Assembly (NCBI RefSeq): GCF_028618595.1
Contig: NZ_JAQITE010000012.1
Coordinates: 1 to 58,214 of the forward strand
DNA from: Bartonella sp. AU18XJBT
GTDB taxonomy: Bacteria > Pseudomonadota > Alphaproteobacteria > Rhizobiales > Rhizobiaceae
DNA: 58,214 nucleotides
Direction of reading: 5' to 3'
Every line of letters starts with the position of its first letter. The first letter of the stretch is position 1. Of the stretch, positions 9,730 to 19,918 are shown piece after piece. Both the position numbers and the translations under genes were made by a program. The notes under the pieces are model-generated. The model ran no database searches, was not told the origin of the DNA, and saw only the letters and a list, made by a program, of their open reading frames with translations.

Positions 9730-12082
9730 GACATCGGCTCCCATAATGATTATGGCTCGTGCGGATAAAGCAGGAGAAGAAAAAACCTTTAATAACGTTT
9801 TTATCCGCGGTGCATATACAACAGTAGTTGCTGATGACAAAGCCTTTATCACCATTACAAACTCAACAATGCGTTCAGACTCAAATTTATTTACCGCAAC
9901 AACAGGTGGACGCATTCATGCTAAAAAAACTGTAGGAAAATCAGATTCCCGTGGTTTAGAAATTTCAAACGGCATCATCCATATTGAAGATTCAATCATA
10001 AATGTTTCCGGACATCACAAAAGTCGTGGTATACTTTTTGATTACATCTCGAGTTCCCAAGTAAAAGAGGGCGAAAAAGTTATCAATAAAGCAATTCTTA
10101 CCAACACAAAACTTCTTGTTGAAAATGGTATTGGTATTCTAGGACCAGATTACGCAAAATCTGTTGCTGTGGTAGAACTTAAAAATTCAGAAATTCGTTC
10201 TGATATATTATTAAAAAATAAAATCCCAGAAAACACAAAAGATACCGATCCTCGCACTTTTATATTAAGCGCTGACAATTCGATTATAGAAGGACGAGGA
10301 AAGACTTTCCCTCAAAATACAACGATTTTTACTCTCAACAATAACAGCAAGTGGTATCTAAAGATTAGTCAATTTGAAGTAGACAAAGAATTTGACAGCT
10401 CCAAAGGATACTTGCTCACTGATATTAAACAACGTGCACAATCAATCGTTTCAGTCTTAAACCTTAATAATAGCTCTATCATATTTAACGCACCACATAA
10501 ACTAGCAGACAATCATTATCAAACCTTGCACGTGGGAAAACAACCAACAGCTGAAGTTGCAAAAGCAGAGCAAAACAGGAGTTCTGATGCAACAACAGTT
10601 TACAATGCATTGGGCAACGCGAGGATTTATTTTAATACCGAATGGAGTAATGGCCTTACAAAAGAACAACAAAAAACTGACCGTGTTCTCGTTCATGGTA
10701 ATGTCTCAGGCACCACAACGGTCTATTTCAACAATCTTTCAAATCCTGCAAAACCATTCAATAATGAAGAAGCAGAAGATTTTATTCCTTTGAATACGCG
10801 TGGTCTCTCACTCATTCAAGTTTCTGGGCAAGCCAATGAAGATTCCTTCAAACTTGCCCATGGCTACACCACAATGGAAGGCTTACCTTATAAATACGTA
10901 CTCAATGGCTATGGACCAACATCCAGCCGTGGGAAAGCCAATAAGGCACAAAGTCATTTAAGCGGAATATCACAAGAATCAAAACAGAAAGACGCGCAAA
11001 ATGCTAATATATCATCCCTTGGAAAAGTAAACAACGGACAAGCCCCCTTAGAAGAAAATGGGAATTTCTGGGATTTCCGCTTGCAGAATGCGGCTCTTGA
11101 TGATGAAGGGAAGATCAAAGCTCTTGTTCCTCAAATGGCAAGCTATTTGGTTATGCATAATGCAATATTTTCCTCTGGCTTGGCTGATATAAATAATCAA
11201 AATACACTGTTAGATAATATGCACTCAACAGTTTTTGGATTAGAAGGCCATAAAAAGAAAGGGGGGTTCTTATCAACTTATGGCAACAAGATGACGTTAT
11301 CTTCCAGCCGTAGTCCATTGGAATATGGTTATGGTGCGGATGTTCGTTATGCTGCTATACAAGCAGGCATGACATTAGCAACATTAGAAAATCAAAATAT
11401 GACCGCGAATCTTGGTCTTTTAGGCACATATGGAAAGCTAGCTTTTACACCAAAGGATATGGAAGGTTCTGACAAAAGCATACTGGATAAATGGTCCTTT
11501 ACGGCATATGGGAACCTCCACTATGACAATGGTCTCTATGTTAATGCACTGGTCTCTTACGGCATTTTAAACGGACATATTACAACAGCCCTTATCGGCA
11601 ACACTACAGAGTTAAATAATACGGATACATTAAATATATCAGCTACCGTTGGACAAAAATTAGCAACTGGTGTTGAAGGGGTGTCCTTTGAACCACAAGC
11701 ACAACTTATTTATCAACATATTGCATTTGGCACTCTTTCAGATATCGATGGCTTCCAGGTTAATATAAAGCCCCCTCATCAATGGTTGGTCCGTATTGGA
11801 GGGCGTTTAACGAAAACAATGCTTCCCATTGAAAAAGATCATGTTCTTTCTTTTTATGGTAAATTGAATGTCATCAAAGCTTTTGGTGAGGAGCGCACTC
11901 TCGATGTTATTGAATCTTTCCATCTCGATTCTATGGGCTCTTCACTTGAAGGTGGGCTTGGCATTAACGCGCAGCTTTCTAAAAACATCGCACTTCATGC
12001 TGACGTTAATTACCAACATAAACTTCAAAAAGCTGGTATCTCTGGAATTAATTTTTCCGGTGGAATGCGTTATCGCTTTTAG
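9638..12082 (+). CDS. autotransporter with beta-helix passenger (paralogue of 6457-8964)
   Basis: 814 residues, same architecture as its upstream neighbour: identical signal peptide, beta-helix passenger from about 31 to 470, FWDFRLQNAALDDEGKIKAL linker beginning at about 477, then the barrel ending RYRF. The passenger differs clearly from its neighbour over residues 31-250 while the conserved block LIQVSGQANEDSFKLAHGYT and the barrel stay close. This is the pattern expected if the exposed tip diversifies and the export module is conserved. It has its own promoter module and a hairpin after the stop. No lesions seen. Confidence 0.9.
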   Translation: MCKKYIYKKNFLLCTIAGTFIFSHFTPTYAKTSAPIMIMARADKAGEEKTFNNVFIRGAYTTVVADDKAFITITNSTMRSDSNLFTATTGGRIHAKKTVGKSDSRGLEISNGIIHIEDSIINVSGHHKSRGILFDYISSSQVKEGEKVINKAILTNTKLLVENGIGILGPDYAKSVAVVELKNSEIRSDILLKNKIPENTKDTDPRTFILSADNSIIEGRGKTFPQNTTIFTLNNNSKWYLKISQFEVDKEFDSSKGYLLTDIKQRAQSIVSVLNLNNSSIIFNAPHKLADNHYQTLHVGKQPTAEVAKAEQNRSSDATTVYNALGNARIYFNTEWSNGLTKEQQKTDRVLVHGNVSGTTTVYFNNLSNPAKPFNNEEAEDFIPLNTRGLSLIQVSGQANEDSFKLAHGYTTMEGLPYKYVLNGYGPTSSRGKANKAQSHLSGISQESKQKDAQNANISSLGKVNNGQAPLEENGNFWDFRLQNAALDDEGKIKALVPQMASYLVMHNAIFSSGLADINNQNTLLDNMHSTVFGLEGHKKKGGFLSTYGNKMTLSSSRSPLEYGYGADVRYAAIQAGMTLATLENQNMTANLGLLGTYGKLAFTPKDMEGSDKSILDKWSFTAYGNLHYDNGLYVNALVSYGILNGHITTALIGNTTELNNTDTLNISATVGQKLATGVEGVSFEPQAQLIYQHIAFGTLSDIDGFQVNIKPPHQWLVRIGGRLTKTMLPIEKDHVLSFYGKLNVIKAFGEERTLDVIESFHLDSMGSSLEGGLGINAQLSKNIALHADVNYQHKLQKAGISGINFSGGMRYRF

Positions 12083-12110
12083 AAATCTTAGCTCTCTATT
12101 TTGACACATA

Positions 12111-12140
12111 AGCAGCGCTGAGATGAAAACAGTGCTGCTT
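12111..12140 (+). terminator. probable terminator hairpin
   Basis: AGCAGCGCTG/CAGTGCTGCT with a nine-base loop and one G-T pair. The following T-run is weak (TATATTTTA), so termination may be inefficient. Confidence 0.55.
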
Positions 12141-12226
12141 ATATTTTACCGTATTACAAAAACCATAGTGTGTCAAAAAGTGATTCATTTTTAGCAAAAA
12201 AAGAAAATATCTTAAGGAACATCTCT

Positions 12227-14245
12227 ATGCATAAGAATCTTTTGTTATGTACAGCCGCTTGTGCTTTGTTTTTTTCTTCTTTTAACTTCACATCTACCAG
12301 TACCGCCTCTGGTCTAAGCCCTCAAGCACGCCATAACCTTGGAGAGATTACGAAATTACCTGAACAATATCGCCATGCCATTGATTTAATAAACACACCA
12401 ACACAAGCAGAAAAAAATCTTGAGAAGATAGTCTCTGGCGCCATGATGAGAGATAATTCGCACTTCAACCAAGCACTTCAAAATCATATGGATCGTGTAA
12501 GAGATACGATTAACAGCTCTTTTGCAGGTGCAAATCGTTATGGTTCAGGAGCATATATGAACGTGATGAACCGTGAAATGGATCATATACGTGCCCAAGC
12601 CATGGCTAACAAACGCCAACAAGATATGCAACACATGATGCAAGCCAATGCCTATCTTGACCAATTACGTCAAAACCGATTGACAAAGGCAGAAAATTTA
12701 TTACGCGGCTACGAGAAAGCGGTTTCCGATGCAGCACAGGCGGCAGCAATCCTTGATGCCGATAACCAACGGCGTATTGATGCTGCGCACCAACAATGGG
12801 TGAGGCAAGACAAGCGTAATTGATCTGAACTGCAAAATAAAGCAGAAATATTACATAAAGAAGTACAAGTGGATAGTACCTTACAAGGACAAAACAAAGA
12901 ACTTTCCAATACTTTACGCAAAGCAGTATTAGAGACTTTGAACACCGATGGAATAAGCAACGTGGAGAAAAAAGGAGAGACATCCCCTCCTCTATCTGAA
13001 GAGAATAAACAACCTCTTATTAACTCCAGCACAAAGCAAAGACACACTAGTGATAAATTATCACCTGCTAATGTTGCAACGCAACACAAGAACAATTCAT
13101 CCTCAAGAGCAGATCGTGGAATTATACAATCTAAAATAAATGAAAATTCGCAATCTGATATTGATCCCCAAACAAACACCACTTTCTCAGCCTCGAAAAC
13201 GACTCTTAATACATCCGCAAAAGTTAGGAGAATCGCTACCGCTGATATCGAGAGCACCTCTAAACTTACAGATAATGAAGCAACCGCAACTTCTGCTTCT
13301 TTTGATTTGGCAGAAAAAAGAACAATTCTTAAGCCACAAAAAGAAAGTTCTTTAGTCATGCCTATCGCGATGTTTGCTGTTGGGTTTTCTGATGTCAACA
13401 ATCAAAATATCTTGTTAGACAATATGCAAATAACAATGTTTGAACCAAAAGATCATCCAGAGAGAAGCGTTTTCTTATCCTCTTATGGTAATAAGAGTAC
13501 CTTTTCATCTAAGGTTCAAGCAGATATTCGCTATGCTGCATTGCAAGCAGGGGCAACATTAATAGCGCTAAACAATCAAAATATCAGCAGCAATTTTGGT
13601 CTTTTCGGAACATATGGGAAATTGTCTTTTACTCCTAAAAATAAGAAGAGCTTTCAAAAAAATATGTTTGATAAATGGTCACTCACCGCATATGGAAATA
13701 TTCAGCATGACAGTGGCATCTATGCAAGTGCATTTCTCTCTTATGGAATTTTCAAAGAAAATAACACCACAGTTCTCATCAAACATACCTCAAAAGTGAA
13801 GAATCATAAAACATTAGGATCCGCTGCAACTATTGGTCAAAAACTGTCAACCAGTTTGGAAGGTGTAATCCTAGAACCGCAAGCACAACTTGTTTATCAA
13901 CGTCTCATGCTTAGCTCTTCCTCAGATAGTAGATCTTTTTCAGATGACAATAATTCTAAAATAGACATCAGCAAACCTCATCAATGGTTGCTCCGTATTG
14001 GCGGACGTTTGACGCAAAACAAAGGCCATGCCCTTTCCTTCTACGGCAAACTAAACGCGATCAAAACTTTTAGTAACAACTTTCCTCTTGCAGCTATAGG
14101 CTCTCTAATAGACGGTGGTTTTGGTATTCATGCGCACTTATCGCAAAATATCGAGCTTCATAGTGATCTCAGCTATCAACATAAATTCAAAAAAGCTGGC
14201 ATATCTGCAATAAATATTGCCGCCGGAATGCGCTATCACTTTTAA
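12227..14245 (+). pseudogene. chimeric autotransporter: phage-virion-like passenger plus barrel, interrupted by TGA
   Basis: The start at 12227 is chosen over the upstream in-frame GTG because AAGGA lies 9 bases before it and a signal peptide (NLLLCTAACALFFSSF) begins there. The passenger is not a beta-helix. It is helical and contains DRVRDTINSSFAGANRYGSG followed by AYMNVMNREMDHIRAQAMAN, which closely resembles the R-x-T-x-x-S-T-F-x-x-x-G-R-x-G-S-G-A signature of structural proteins of podovirus-like phages. The frame stops at TGA 12821-12823 after 198 residues, but the same frame stays open from 12824 to 14245, through a Ser/Thr/Asn-rich linker and a complete barrel (VMPIAMFAVGFSDVNNQNIL to RYHF). 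One base change, such as CGA to TGA, explains the break. Whether read-through occurs is unknown; without it only a secreted soluble fragment would be made. The usual FWDFRL linker is absent. Confidence 0.75.
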
Positions 14246-14280
14246 AAATACTTGTATCCCTATCTTGAAATATAAAGCGC

Positions 14281-14326
14281 CCTCATTATGTTCCGTTTTG
14301 TTTCTTTTGTAAGAGACATAGTGAGG
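14281..14326 (+). terminator. possible terminator stem
   Basis: 11-bp stem CCTCATTATGT/ACATAGTGAGG with one G-T pair and a long 24-base loop, and no good T-run. It lies between the chimeric gene and the next autotransporter. Confidence 0.35.
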
Positions 14327-14376
14327 TCATAATTTTATATTCTGTAGAAGAGAGGAAATATTTAGGAATACATCAT

Positions 14377-17300
14377 ATGAAAAAAAATATTTTACTATAC
14401 ACAGTTTCTGGACTTCTGTTTTATTCTACCACCAGCTTATCTTATGGTATTTATAGTAATGATAATTACCTTTATAATTATTATAGTTATAATGGTAATT
14501 ATGGTGATGCGGATGATTATAGTGGTCAGTATGATTATAGTCGTGATAATCCCCCGCCTCCGCCAGCAGGTTATGACCTAACGGGGGTATCTCCAAATCT
14601 TCCTCGTCGTGGAAAGCTAGATCTATCCAAAGTTTCTGATCCATATGGTGGATTGGGAAACTCCTTCAACATACCTCAAAATCCTCCAGCCCCTAACTCT
14701 AAAGTTTCCACTTTCTCTACAACATCTGTCCCCACACAAACAACCACAAGCCCTTCTCCTACAGGGGGTACATCTACAGCATCTAATCCTACAGGGACTA
14801 AACCTCCCCAAACACAAAGTAGAGAAAATTCAAGAAGTGATACAGGCTTTACTGAGGGAACGACGCATTCTTCAACGCGCACCCAACCATCTGAGCAACC
14901 TACTACAAAGCCTAAAACCCCTGCAGGCGCTTCTGAAAGCTCTAGAGAAAAAACGCCATCCCCAACTTTAACAAATGAAGCTGTAACTTCTCCCGCGGAA
15001 CAAAAGCCTGAGCCTAATCGAGAAGGTACACAGAAATCAAAGACTAAAGCGACAGAAAGTGTACAATTTGACCCTACAGCCACACAAAACACGGTTACAC
15101 AATCTCCATCGACAGGAATGATTCCAACGAGAGGAGAGTCTCCAACAATAGAGACAACTTCAACAACAGGAATGGAAGCAAAATCGAGAAGACGTTCAGG
15201 TGTTTCCGAGTCTTCTGCAGACTCTTCCAGCGAAATAACTTCACCGAATTCTGCTGTATCTTCACAGTCAGAAACAACACAACCTGCACCCAATTCACAG
15301 TCAACACCTGCAAACTCTGTCCCTACAAAATCGGAATCTATACAACCAACAACAGAAGTACCACCAAAGCCTAAAGAATCAGAACTGACACAGTCAATAT
15401 CTGTAAGACCAGTAGCTGAAAAACCAGAGCAATCACCGATACCAAAATCTGTACAATCAACGTCTGTGCAATCTGCATCTACACAAGAAGTATCTGAAAA
15501 ATCTAAACCTACAAAACCGGCTTCTGAAAAAACAACAACAAAACTATCGTCAACGCCTAAAGAACCAGAACCGGGGCAGAAAATACTTTTAAGACCAGAA
15601 GCGAATACACAAAAAGTATCTAAAAACTCTGTATCTCAAAAGCCAGAATCTACAAGACCAACAGCAGAGCAATCACCAACGCCTAATGCATCAGAGCCTT
15701 CATCAATATCTGCAAGGCCAGCGGCTGGAAAACCAACATCACAGGGTACATCAGAATCTGTAAAACCAGCGCCCATGCAATCTGCATCTGCACACAAAAT
15801 ATCTGAAAAATCAGAGCTTGCACAACCAACATCCCCCATCAAACAGCCTGAAAATCCTGTGCAAATCAAAGATATCAGTACCCGAGTTGAGGCTCAAAAC
15901 GGTAGAACTGTAACTGTGCATAACCAAAAAATTCAAGACAAATGGAGTGCTATCGATGCAGAGGGGAATAATTCAAAAATCCAAATGAGTGGAGGAACCG
16001 TTGAGGCTGGTTTTATTGCATTGAGTGTCTCAGATGGTGGAGTGATTGATGCCACAGATATTACGGTAACAGCAGAAACAGCTGGTTTGGTCAACATAGA
16101 AGGGACAATCAATCTTAAAGATTCAAGCATCCATGTCACAGGAGAATTTGAAGCGAATGGTATTATTTTCCGCAATAACCCATATCATACCCCTCGAAAA
16201 CGATATCCACGCAGTGCTGAAAGAAATACCAAAGCCGTTCAAGAACAAGATATTGCCGGTAAAGTAAATCTAGAGAATACAAAACTTTTCGTTGAGCAAG
16301 GGATTGGTATCAACCTTTATGGAACAAATACAAACGGTATCGTCAGCCTTAAAAATTCAAAAATTAATGCTGATGTTTTGTTAAAAAATATAAAAAATGA
16401 ACGCGAATCCACAAACACTCTTACACTGATTGCGGATCACTCTTCTTTAGAAGGTCGAGTAAGAACTTCTAAAGATAATAGAACAATTTTTGATCTAAAA
16501 GAAGAGACGAAATGGCTCTTAAAGCCAAATAAAAACGCCATAAATAATGATAATGTCTCAGATGACGATACTGTTTTAGATGACTATGGACAGTTTGGTC
16601 TTGATGAAAAATCATTCTCTAATCTTTCTGTATTGCGCCTTACAAACAGTGCCATTATGTTTGAGAAGCCCGTTGAGGGACATTACCAAACTTTGTTTAT
16701 AGGGACTAATCTTTCGCAAGAAGACGAAACAGTTCACACAGTAGCAGTTTATAGTGCAACAGGTGCTGCAGAAATTTATGTAAACACTCAATGGAACAAA
16801 CATTCTCCTGTTACGGAACAACAAACCGACCGTATTGTGATTAATGGAGATGTCTTAGGGAATACTGTTGTTCACATCAATCTCCAAGAAACAGATAAAA
16901 AAATAACTGATAGCTCTGCTGTTTGGGGAGAACACATGGCGTCACTTCCTTTAGGGACACATGGGGTTTCAATCATTCAAGTTTCCGGACAAGCAAACGA
17001 AAATTCCTTCAGGTTAGCAGGAAACTATATGACAATAGGTGGACAACCTTATAAATATGTACTCACAAGCTATAAACCAGGAACATCTCATGAGAGCCAA
17101 AATCTTTTTGGCAAAAATAATCGTGATTTCTGGGATTTCCGCTTACAGAATGCCTACATTGATAAGGATAAAAAAGTTCGAGCACTTTTACCACAGGTGG
17201 CAAACTATTTAACCCTGCCTAATGCTTTATTTTCTTCTGGATTTGCTGATGTAAATAACCAAAACACGTTGTTAGACGCAATGCAAACAACAGTATTTGG

Positions 17301-18144
17301 CGCAAAAGATAATAAAAAGAATAACTTCTTTTTCTCTTCATACGGCGAGAAAGTCGCCTTATCTTCCAACCGCGGCCCATTGCGTTATGGTTATGATGCT
17401 GATGTAAACTATAGCGCTTTACAATTGGGAACCGTATTAGCCGCCTTTGAAGGCAAAGACATAAGCACACATTTTGGTCTGTTAGGAACCTACGGAAAAC
17501 TTGCCTTTACGCCAAAAGAGATGCAGGATTCTGAAAAGACGACCCTTGATAAATGGTCACTCACCGCTTATAGCGGCATCCAGCATAGCAATGGTCTATA
17601 TGTCAATGCTCTTCTTTCTTACGGAACCTTAAAAGGAAATATTACCACAGCTCTGGTTGGGAATGCCGCAAATTTGGATGGGACTGAAATCCTTAATCTA
17701 TCCGCAACCCTTGGTCAGAAATTAGCAACCGATACAAAAGGATTGGTCTTTGAACCACAAGTGCAATTCATTTATCAAAATCTCATGTTTGATATTTTCT
17801 CAGATACCAATGGCTTAAAAGTAGACATGAGCAATCCGCATCAATGGTTGGTTCGTTTTGGTGGACGTTTAACAAAAACGATAACGGCTGTTGAAAAAAA
17901 CAAGGCTGTTTCCTTCTATAGCAAAATGAATGTTATCAGAACTTTTGGTGATGGTAAAACAATAAAAATTGCTGATACCTTTGATCTTGATCCTACCGGC
18001 TCTTCAATTGAGGGAGGCATGGGTGTGAATGCTTATTTTTCTGAAAATGTCGTGCTAAGCGGTGATATTAGTTACCGGCAAAAACTGCAAAAAGCTGGTG
18101 TATCGGGGACCAATGTATCTGGCGGAATACGGTATCGTTTTTAA
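14377..18144 (+). CDS. large autotransporter with Pro/Ser/Thr-rich stalk
   Basis: 1255 residues. The signal peptide covers 1-24 (NILLYTVSGLLFYSTTSLSYG). A Tyr/Asn/Asp-rich segment follows (about 25-60, with NYYSYNGNYGDADD), then PPPPP and a Pro/Ser/Thr/Lys/Glu-rich low-complexity region to about residue 495, built from loose repeats of the type KPxSEKSxPTQPxS. A beta-helix passenger runs from about 500 to 915, FWDFRLQNAY starts near 918, and the barrel ends RYRF. The Pro-rich region replaces nothing in the paralogues; it is an insertion between signal peptide and beta-helix and would form an extended stalk at the distal end or be removed. The reading frame is intact over 3.7 kb. Its 5' region is unlike the promoter module of the two genes upstream. 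Confidence 0.9.
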   Translation: MKKNILLYTVSGLLFYSTTSLSYGIYSNDNYLYNYYSYNGNYGDADDYSGQYDYSRDNPPPPPAGYDLTGVSPNLPRRGKLDLSKVSDPYGGLGNSFNIPQNPPAPNSKVSTFSTTSVPTQTTTSPSPTGGTSTASNPTGTKPPQTQSRENSRSDTGFTEGTTHSSTRTQPSEQPTTKPKTPAGASESSREKTPSPTLTNEAVTSPAEQKPEPNREGTQKSKTKATESVQFDPTATQNTVTQSPSTGMIPTRGESPTIETTSTTGMEAKSRRRSGVSESSADSSSEITSPNSAVSSQSETTQPAPNSQSTPANSVPTKSESIQPTTEVPPKPKESELTQSISVRPVAEKPEQSPIPKSVQSTSVQSASTQEVSEKSKPTKPASEKTTTKLSSTPKEPEPGQKILLRPEANTQKVSKNSVSQKPESTRPTAEQSPTPNASEPSSISARPAAGKPTSQGTSESVKPAPMQSASAHKISEKSELAQPTSPIKQPENPVQIKDISTRVEAQNGRTVTVHNQKIQDKWSAIDAEGNNSKIQMSGGTVEAGFIALSVSDGGVIDATDITVTAETAGLVNIEGTINLKDSSIHVTGEFEANGIIFRNNPYHTPRKRYPRSAERNTKAVQEQDIAGKVNLENTKLFVEQGIGINLYGTNTNGIVSLKNSKINADVLLKNIKNERESTNTLTLIADHSSLEGRVRTSKDNRTIFDLKEETKWLLKPNKNAINNDNVSDDDTVLDDYGQFGLDEKSFSNLSVLRLTNSAIMFEKPVEGHYQTLFIGTNLSQEDETVHTVAVYSATGAAEIYVNTQWNKHSPVTEQQTDRIVINGDVLGNTVVHINLQETDKKITDSSAVWGEHMASLPLGTHGVSIIQVSGQANENSFRLAGNYMTIGGQPYKYVLTSYKPGTSHESQNLFGKNNRDFWDFRLQNAYIDKDKKVRALLPQVANYLTLPNALFSSGFADVNNQNTLLDAMQTTVFGAKDNKKNNFFFSSYGEKVALSSNRGPLRYGYDADVNYSALQLGTVLAAFEGKDISTHFGLLGTYGKLAFTPKEMQDSEKTTLDKWSLTAYSGIQHSNGLYVNALLSYGTLKGNITTALVGNAANLDGTEILNLSATLGQKLATDTKGLVFEPQVQFIYQNLMFDIFSDTNGLKVDMSNPHQWLVRFGGRLTKTITAVEKNKAVSFYSKMNVIRTFGDGKTIKIADTFDLDPTGSSIEGGMGVNAYFSENVVLSGDISYRQKLQKAGVSGTNVSGGIRYRF
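14554..15860 (+). repeat. low-complexity Pro/Ser/Thr-coding tract
   Basis: About 1.3 kb coding for short degenerate motifs (ESxQPT, KPxEQSP, SVQSAS, ISEKSEL). DNA repeats such as ACAAAATCTGTAC-type units are imperfect, so the tract is old or under amino-acid rather than nucleotide constraint. Confidence 0.75.
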
Positions 18145-18173
18145 AGAAAAAACACTTTTAACTTCAATTAAAT

Positions 18174-18202
18174 AAAAAAGCAGCACGTTGTGCTGCTTTT
18201 TT
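18174..18202 (+). terminator. rho-independent terminator closing the autotransporter array
   Basis: AGCAGCAC/GTGCTGCT (18179-18186 with 18190-18197), GTT loop, T-run after it. The stem core matches the terminator at 4514-4532. Confidence 0.85.
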
Positions 18203-18324
18203 ATTTAATTGTATATTTTTAAAATTCTCAAAAGTCATTACATCATCAAATAACATATTTATTTATAATGATTTTTTATCTATTGAATAAAAACTGAATA
18301 CCATCGCATTCTCTCATTCCCCCT

Positions 18325-18559
18325 CCATGCATAAAGTTTTATGTCTTACTCCACACTTCAAGCGATGATGTTTTTACAGCACAACAGAATAAGCATTCAT
18401 GCGGATTTAAAAAAAAGTCAGCCCCTTCTTCGCTGTAGACGCTCCATTTATTTTAGATGATGTGCATTTAATATACCTGCTATAAAAACTTGGTATCTGT
18501 TATAAATTATTAAAGGCATGTTTTCCCTCTAAAATCTCAATGCTACACCACCTCCCTCA
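18325..18559 (+). repeat. upstream part of a long repeat shared with 33703-33960
   Basis: The segment with AGCGATGATGTTTTTACAGC, then GCATTCATGCGGATTTAA, then ACTTGGTATCTGTTATAAAT is found in the same order at 33703-33960, and in both places runs directly into an integrase relic. The two loci therefore share about 0.8 kb. Confidence 0.85.
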
Positions 18560-19190
18560 TAAGATAACACATTGATCTATAAAGAGTGTTCATTGTTTTG
18601 CTTGTAAAATGAAAATCCAAAATAGCGTAAGATTCTTTCATTTCAGACCTGTTCCATGTTGAATCAACCAAAATCATGTCTCTTGCAAGTTACAAGCGGA
18701 AAGAGCCATTGCGGATAAAAACTATTAAGAAAAGATTAAAAATGCCTCTAATGAGCCGTCTCAAGTGCCAAGGGCTGTAGCAACATTGGGAGCAAACAAA
18801 GAATATGACAATATCAACTGACTCTTTTATTAAGCATAAAGATGGTCGCACCCCATAGATTTTATATTATTTCCATGGGGACTTTATTATTATACCATTC
18901 ACAAATTCCGTTGCATCAGAGATGTCGTTGCTCCCCATAAACACCATCACGAAATAGGCTTGAGAGCCTAGATATTTCTTAAAAACAAGGGCGTGAATTA
19001 GGAATAAAAAATCCATTCTATTTTGAGTAATTTTTCGTGCATGAAGGGCATGCCCCCAGTAAAAAACACAATAAAAAAGCGTGAAGAAAGACCTAATCTT
19101 TCATTATTTAACATGATAGTGCTTTAGATGCTTTTGAAAAACATAAAGCTAAATTAAAGAATGGTGGTATAGAAGGAAGCTGATTTCTAG
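18560..19190 (+). pseudogene. decayed P4-type integrase, N-terminal half
   Basis: Starts with the leader (TGTCTCTTGCAAGTTACAAG) and continues through remnants that can be matched by eye to the copy at 34 kb: EIGLRA-like, REL-like, HEGHAP-like, and AFEKHKAKLKNGG near 19125-19165. A local duplication or insertion near 18850-18930 is unique to this copy. All frames are broken. Confidence 0.65.
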
Positions 19191-19513
19191 CCCCTTTATT
19201 CTTTCCTAATAAGATCGCCTCCCTCAACTAAAAAAGAAGCGCCCTATTAACTCAGTCTGCAAACAATGCTCTGTAAATAGCCCGCCTTCTCTTAGTCCTC
19301 TTCCAGCTAGCTTCCCACAGCATGCGGTTCACATCACCACACCTTAAACGACATTGTTTTAAGAACAGCGTTTTACAGTACAACAGGATAATAATTTAAA
19401 TACCCAAATGCGCTTAAAACATGTCTACTCACTAAACGCACTATTTATCCAAATCAACTGCTCTACCTAATCATTGTCATCACTTAAAACAGCCAATATT
19501 TATCAGATTTGAA
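19191..19513. other. intergenic repeat debris
   Basis: Contains a degenerate block (TCTGCAAACAATGCTCTGTAAA) related to 26870 and 27990, then TTTTACAGTACAACAGGATAA, related to 18375, 22050 and 33760. No gene. Confidence 0.5.
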
Positions 19514-19918
19514 TCATTCCTCTATTTCTTTCGCGCGTCCAGATAATTGCATAGCTCTAGAAAGATCATTAACTGCATTTAAATGTGTTTGAAGTAATTC
19601 ACTATTACGCTGTAATTTTTCTTGTAAATCAGATAGCAAACTTTCAACCTCATGTTCAATATCTTGATTCATGTAGCGCTTCACATCACTCATGGATTTA
19701 TTAAGATCACGCAAACCACGTATTTTACGCAAATTTATTTCTTCGTAATCTGGAATACCACTGCTCTCTAGCATATTGCTTTCATAATCAACAACTTGAG
19801 CTAATCCTTTAACAGCAGCGACAAATTTTGTCATCGCCCAATCACGATCAATAAGGTTGTTATCAAGAACTTTTGCTTTTGCTGCAAAACTATCATCACC
19901 ATATTGCACTACAGACAT
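19514..19918 (-). CDS. hypothetical coiled-coil protein, 134 residues
   Basis: I chose the ATG at 19918, preceded by GAAGGGGAAG seven to eight bases upstream, over the longer frame from 20047, whose extra 43 residues are Cys-rich and unlike the rest. The protein is acidic and strongly helical: heptad-like runs from about residue 60 to the end (LRDLNKSMSDVKRYMNQDIE, VESLLSDLQEKLQRNSELL), with no signal peptide and no membrane segment. I do not recognise the family. Size and heptads would suit a chaperone or phage accessory protein, but nothing supports either. It stands alone between mobile-element relics, and its clean frame in decayed surroundings suggests it is maintained. Confidence 0.7.
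   Translation of the reverse strand: MSVVQYGDDSFAAKAKVLDNNLIDRDWAMTKFVAAVKGLAQVVDYESNMLESSGIPDYEEINLRKIRGLRDLNKSMSDVKRYMNQDIEHEVESLLSDLQEKLQRNSELLQTHLNAVNDLSRAMQLSGRAKEIEE

Noticed and set aside
12606-13401. Two overlapping minus-strand frames of 125 and 230 codons across the TGA of the chimeric gene
   Set aside because: Cys/Leu/Ser-rich translations without any domain; the plus-strand frame has a signal peptide and a barrel.
14676-15293. 205-codon minus-strand frame opposite the Pro/Ser/Thr tract
   Set aside because: Val/Gly/Cys-rich mirror of a low-complexity coding tract.
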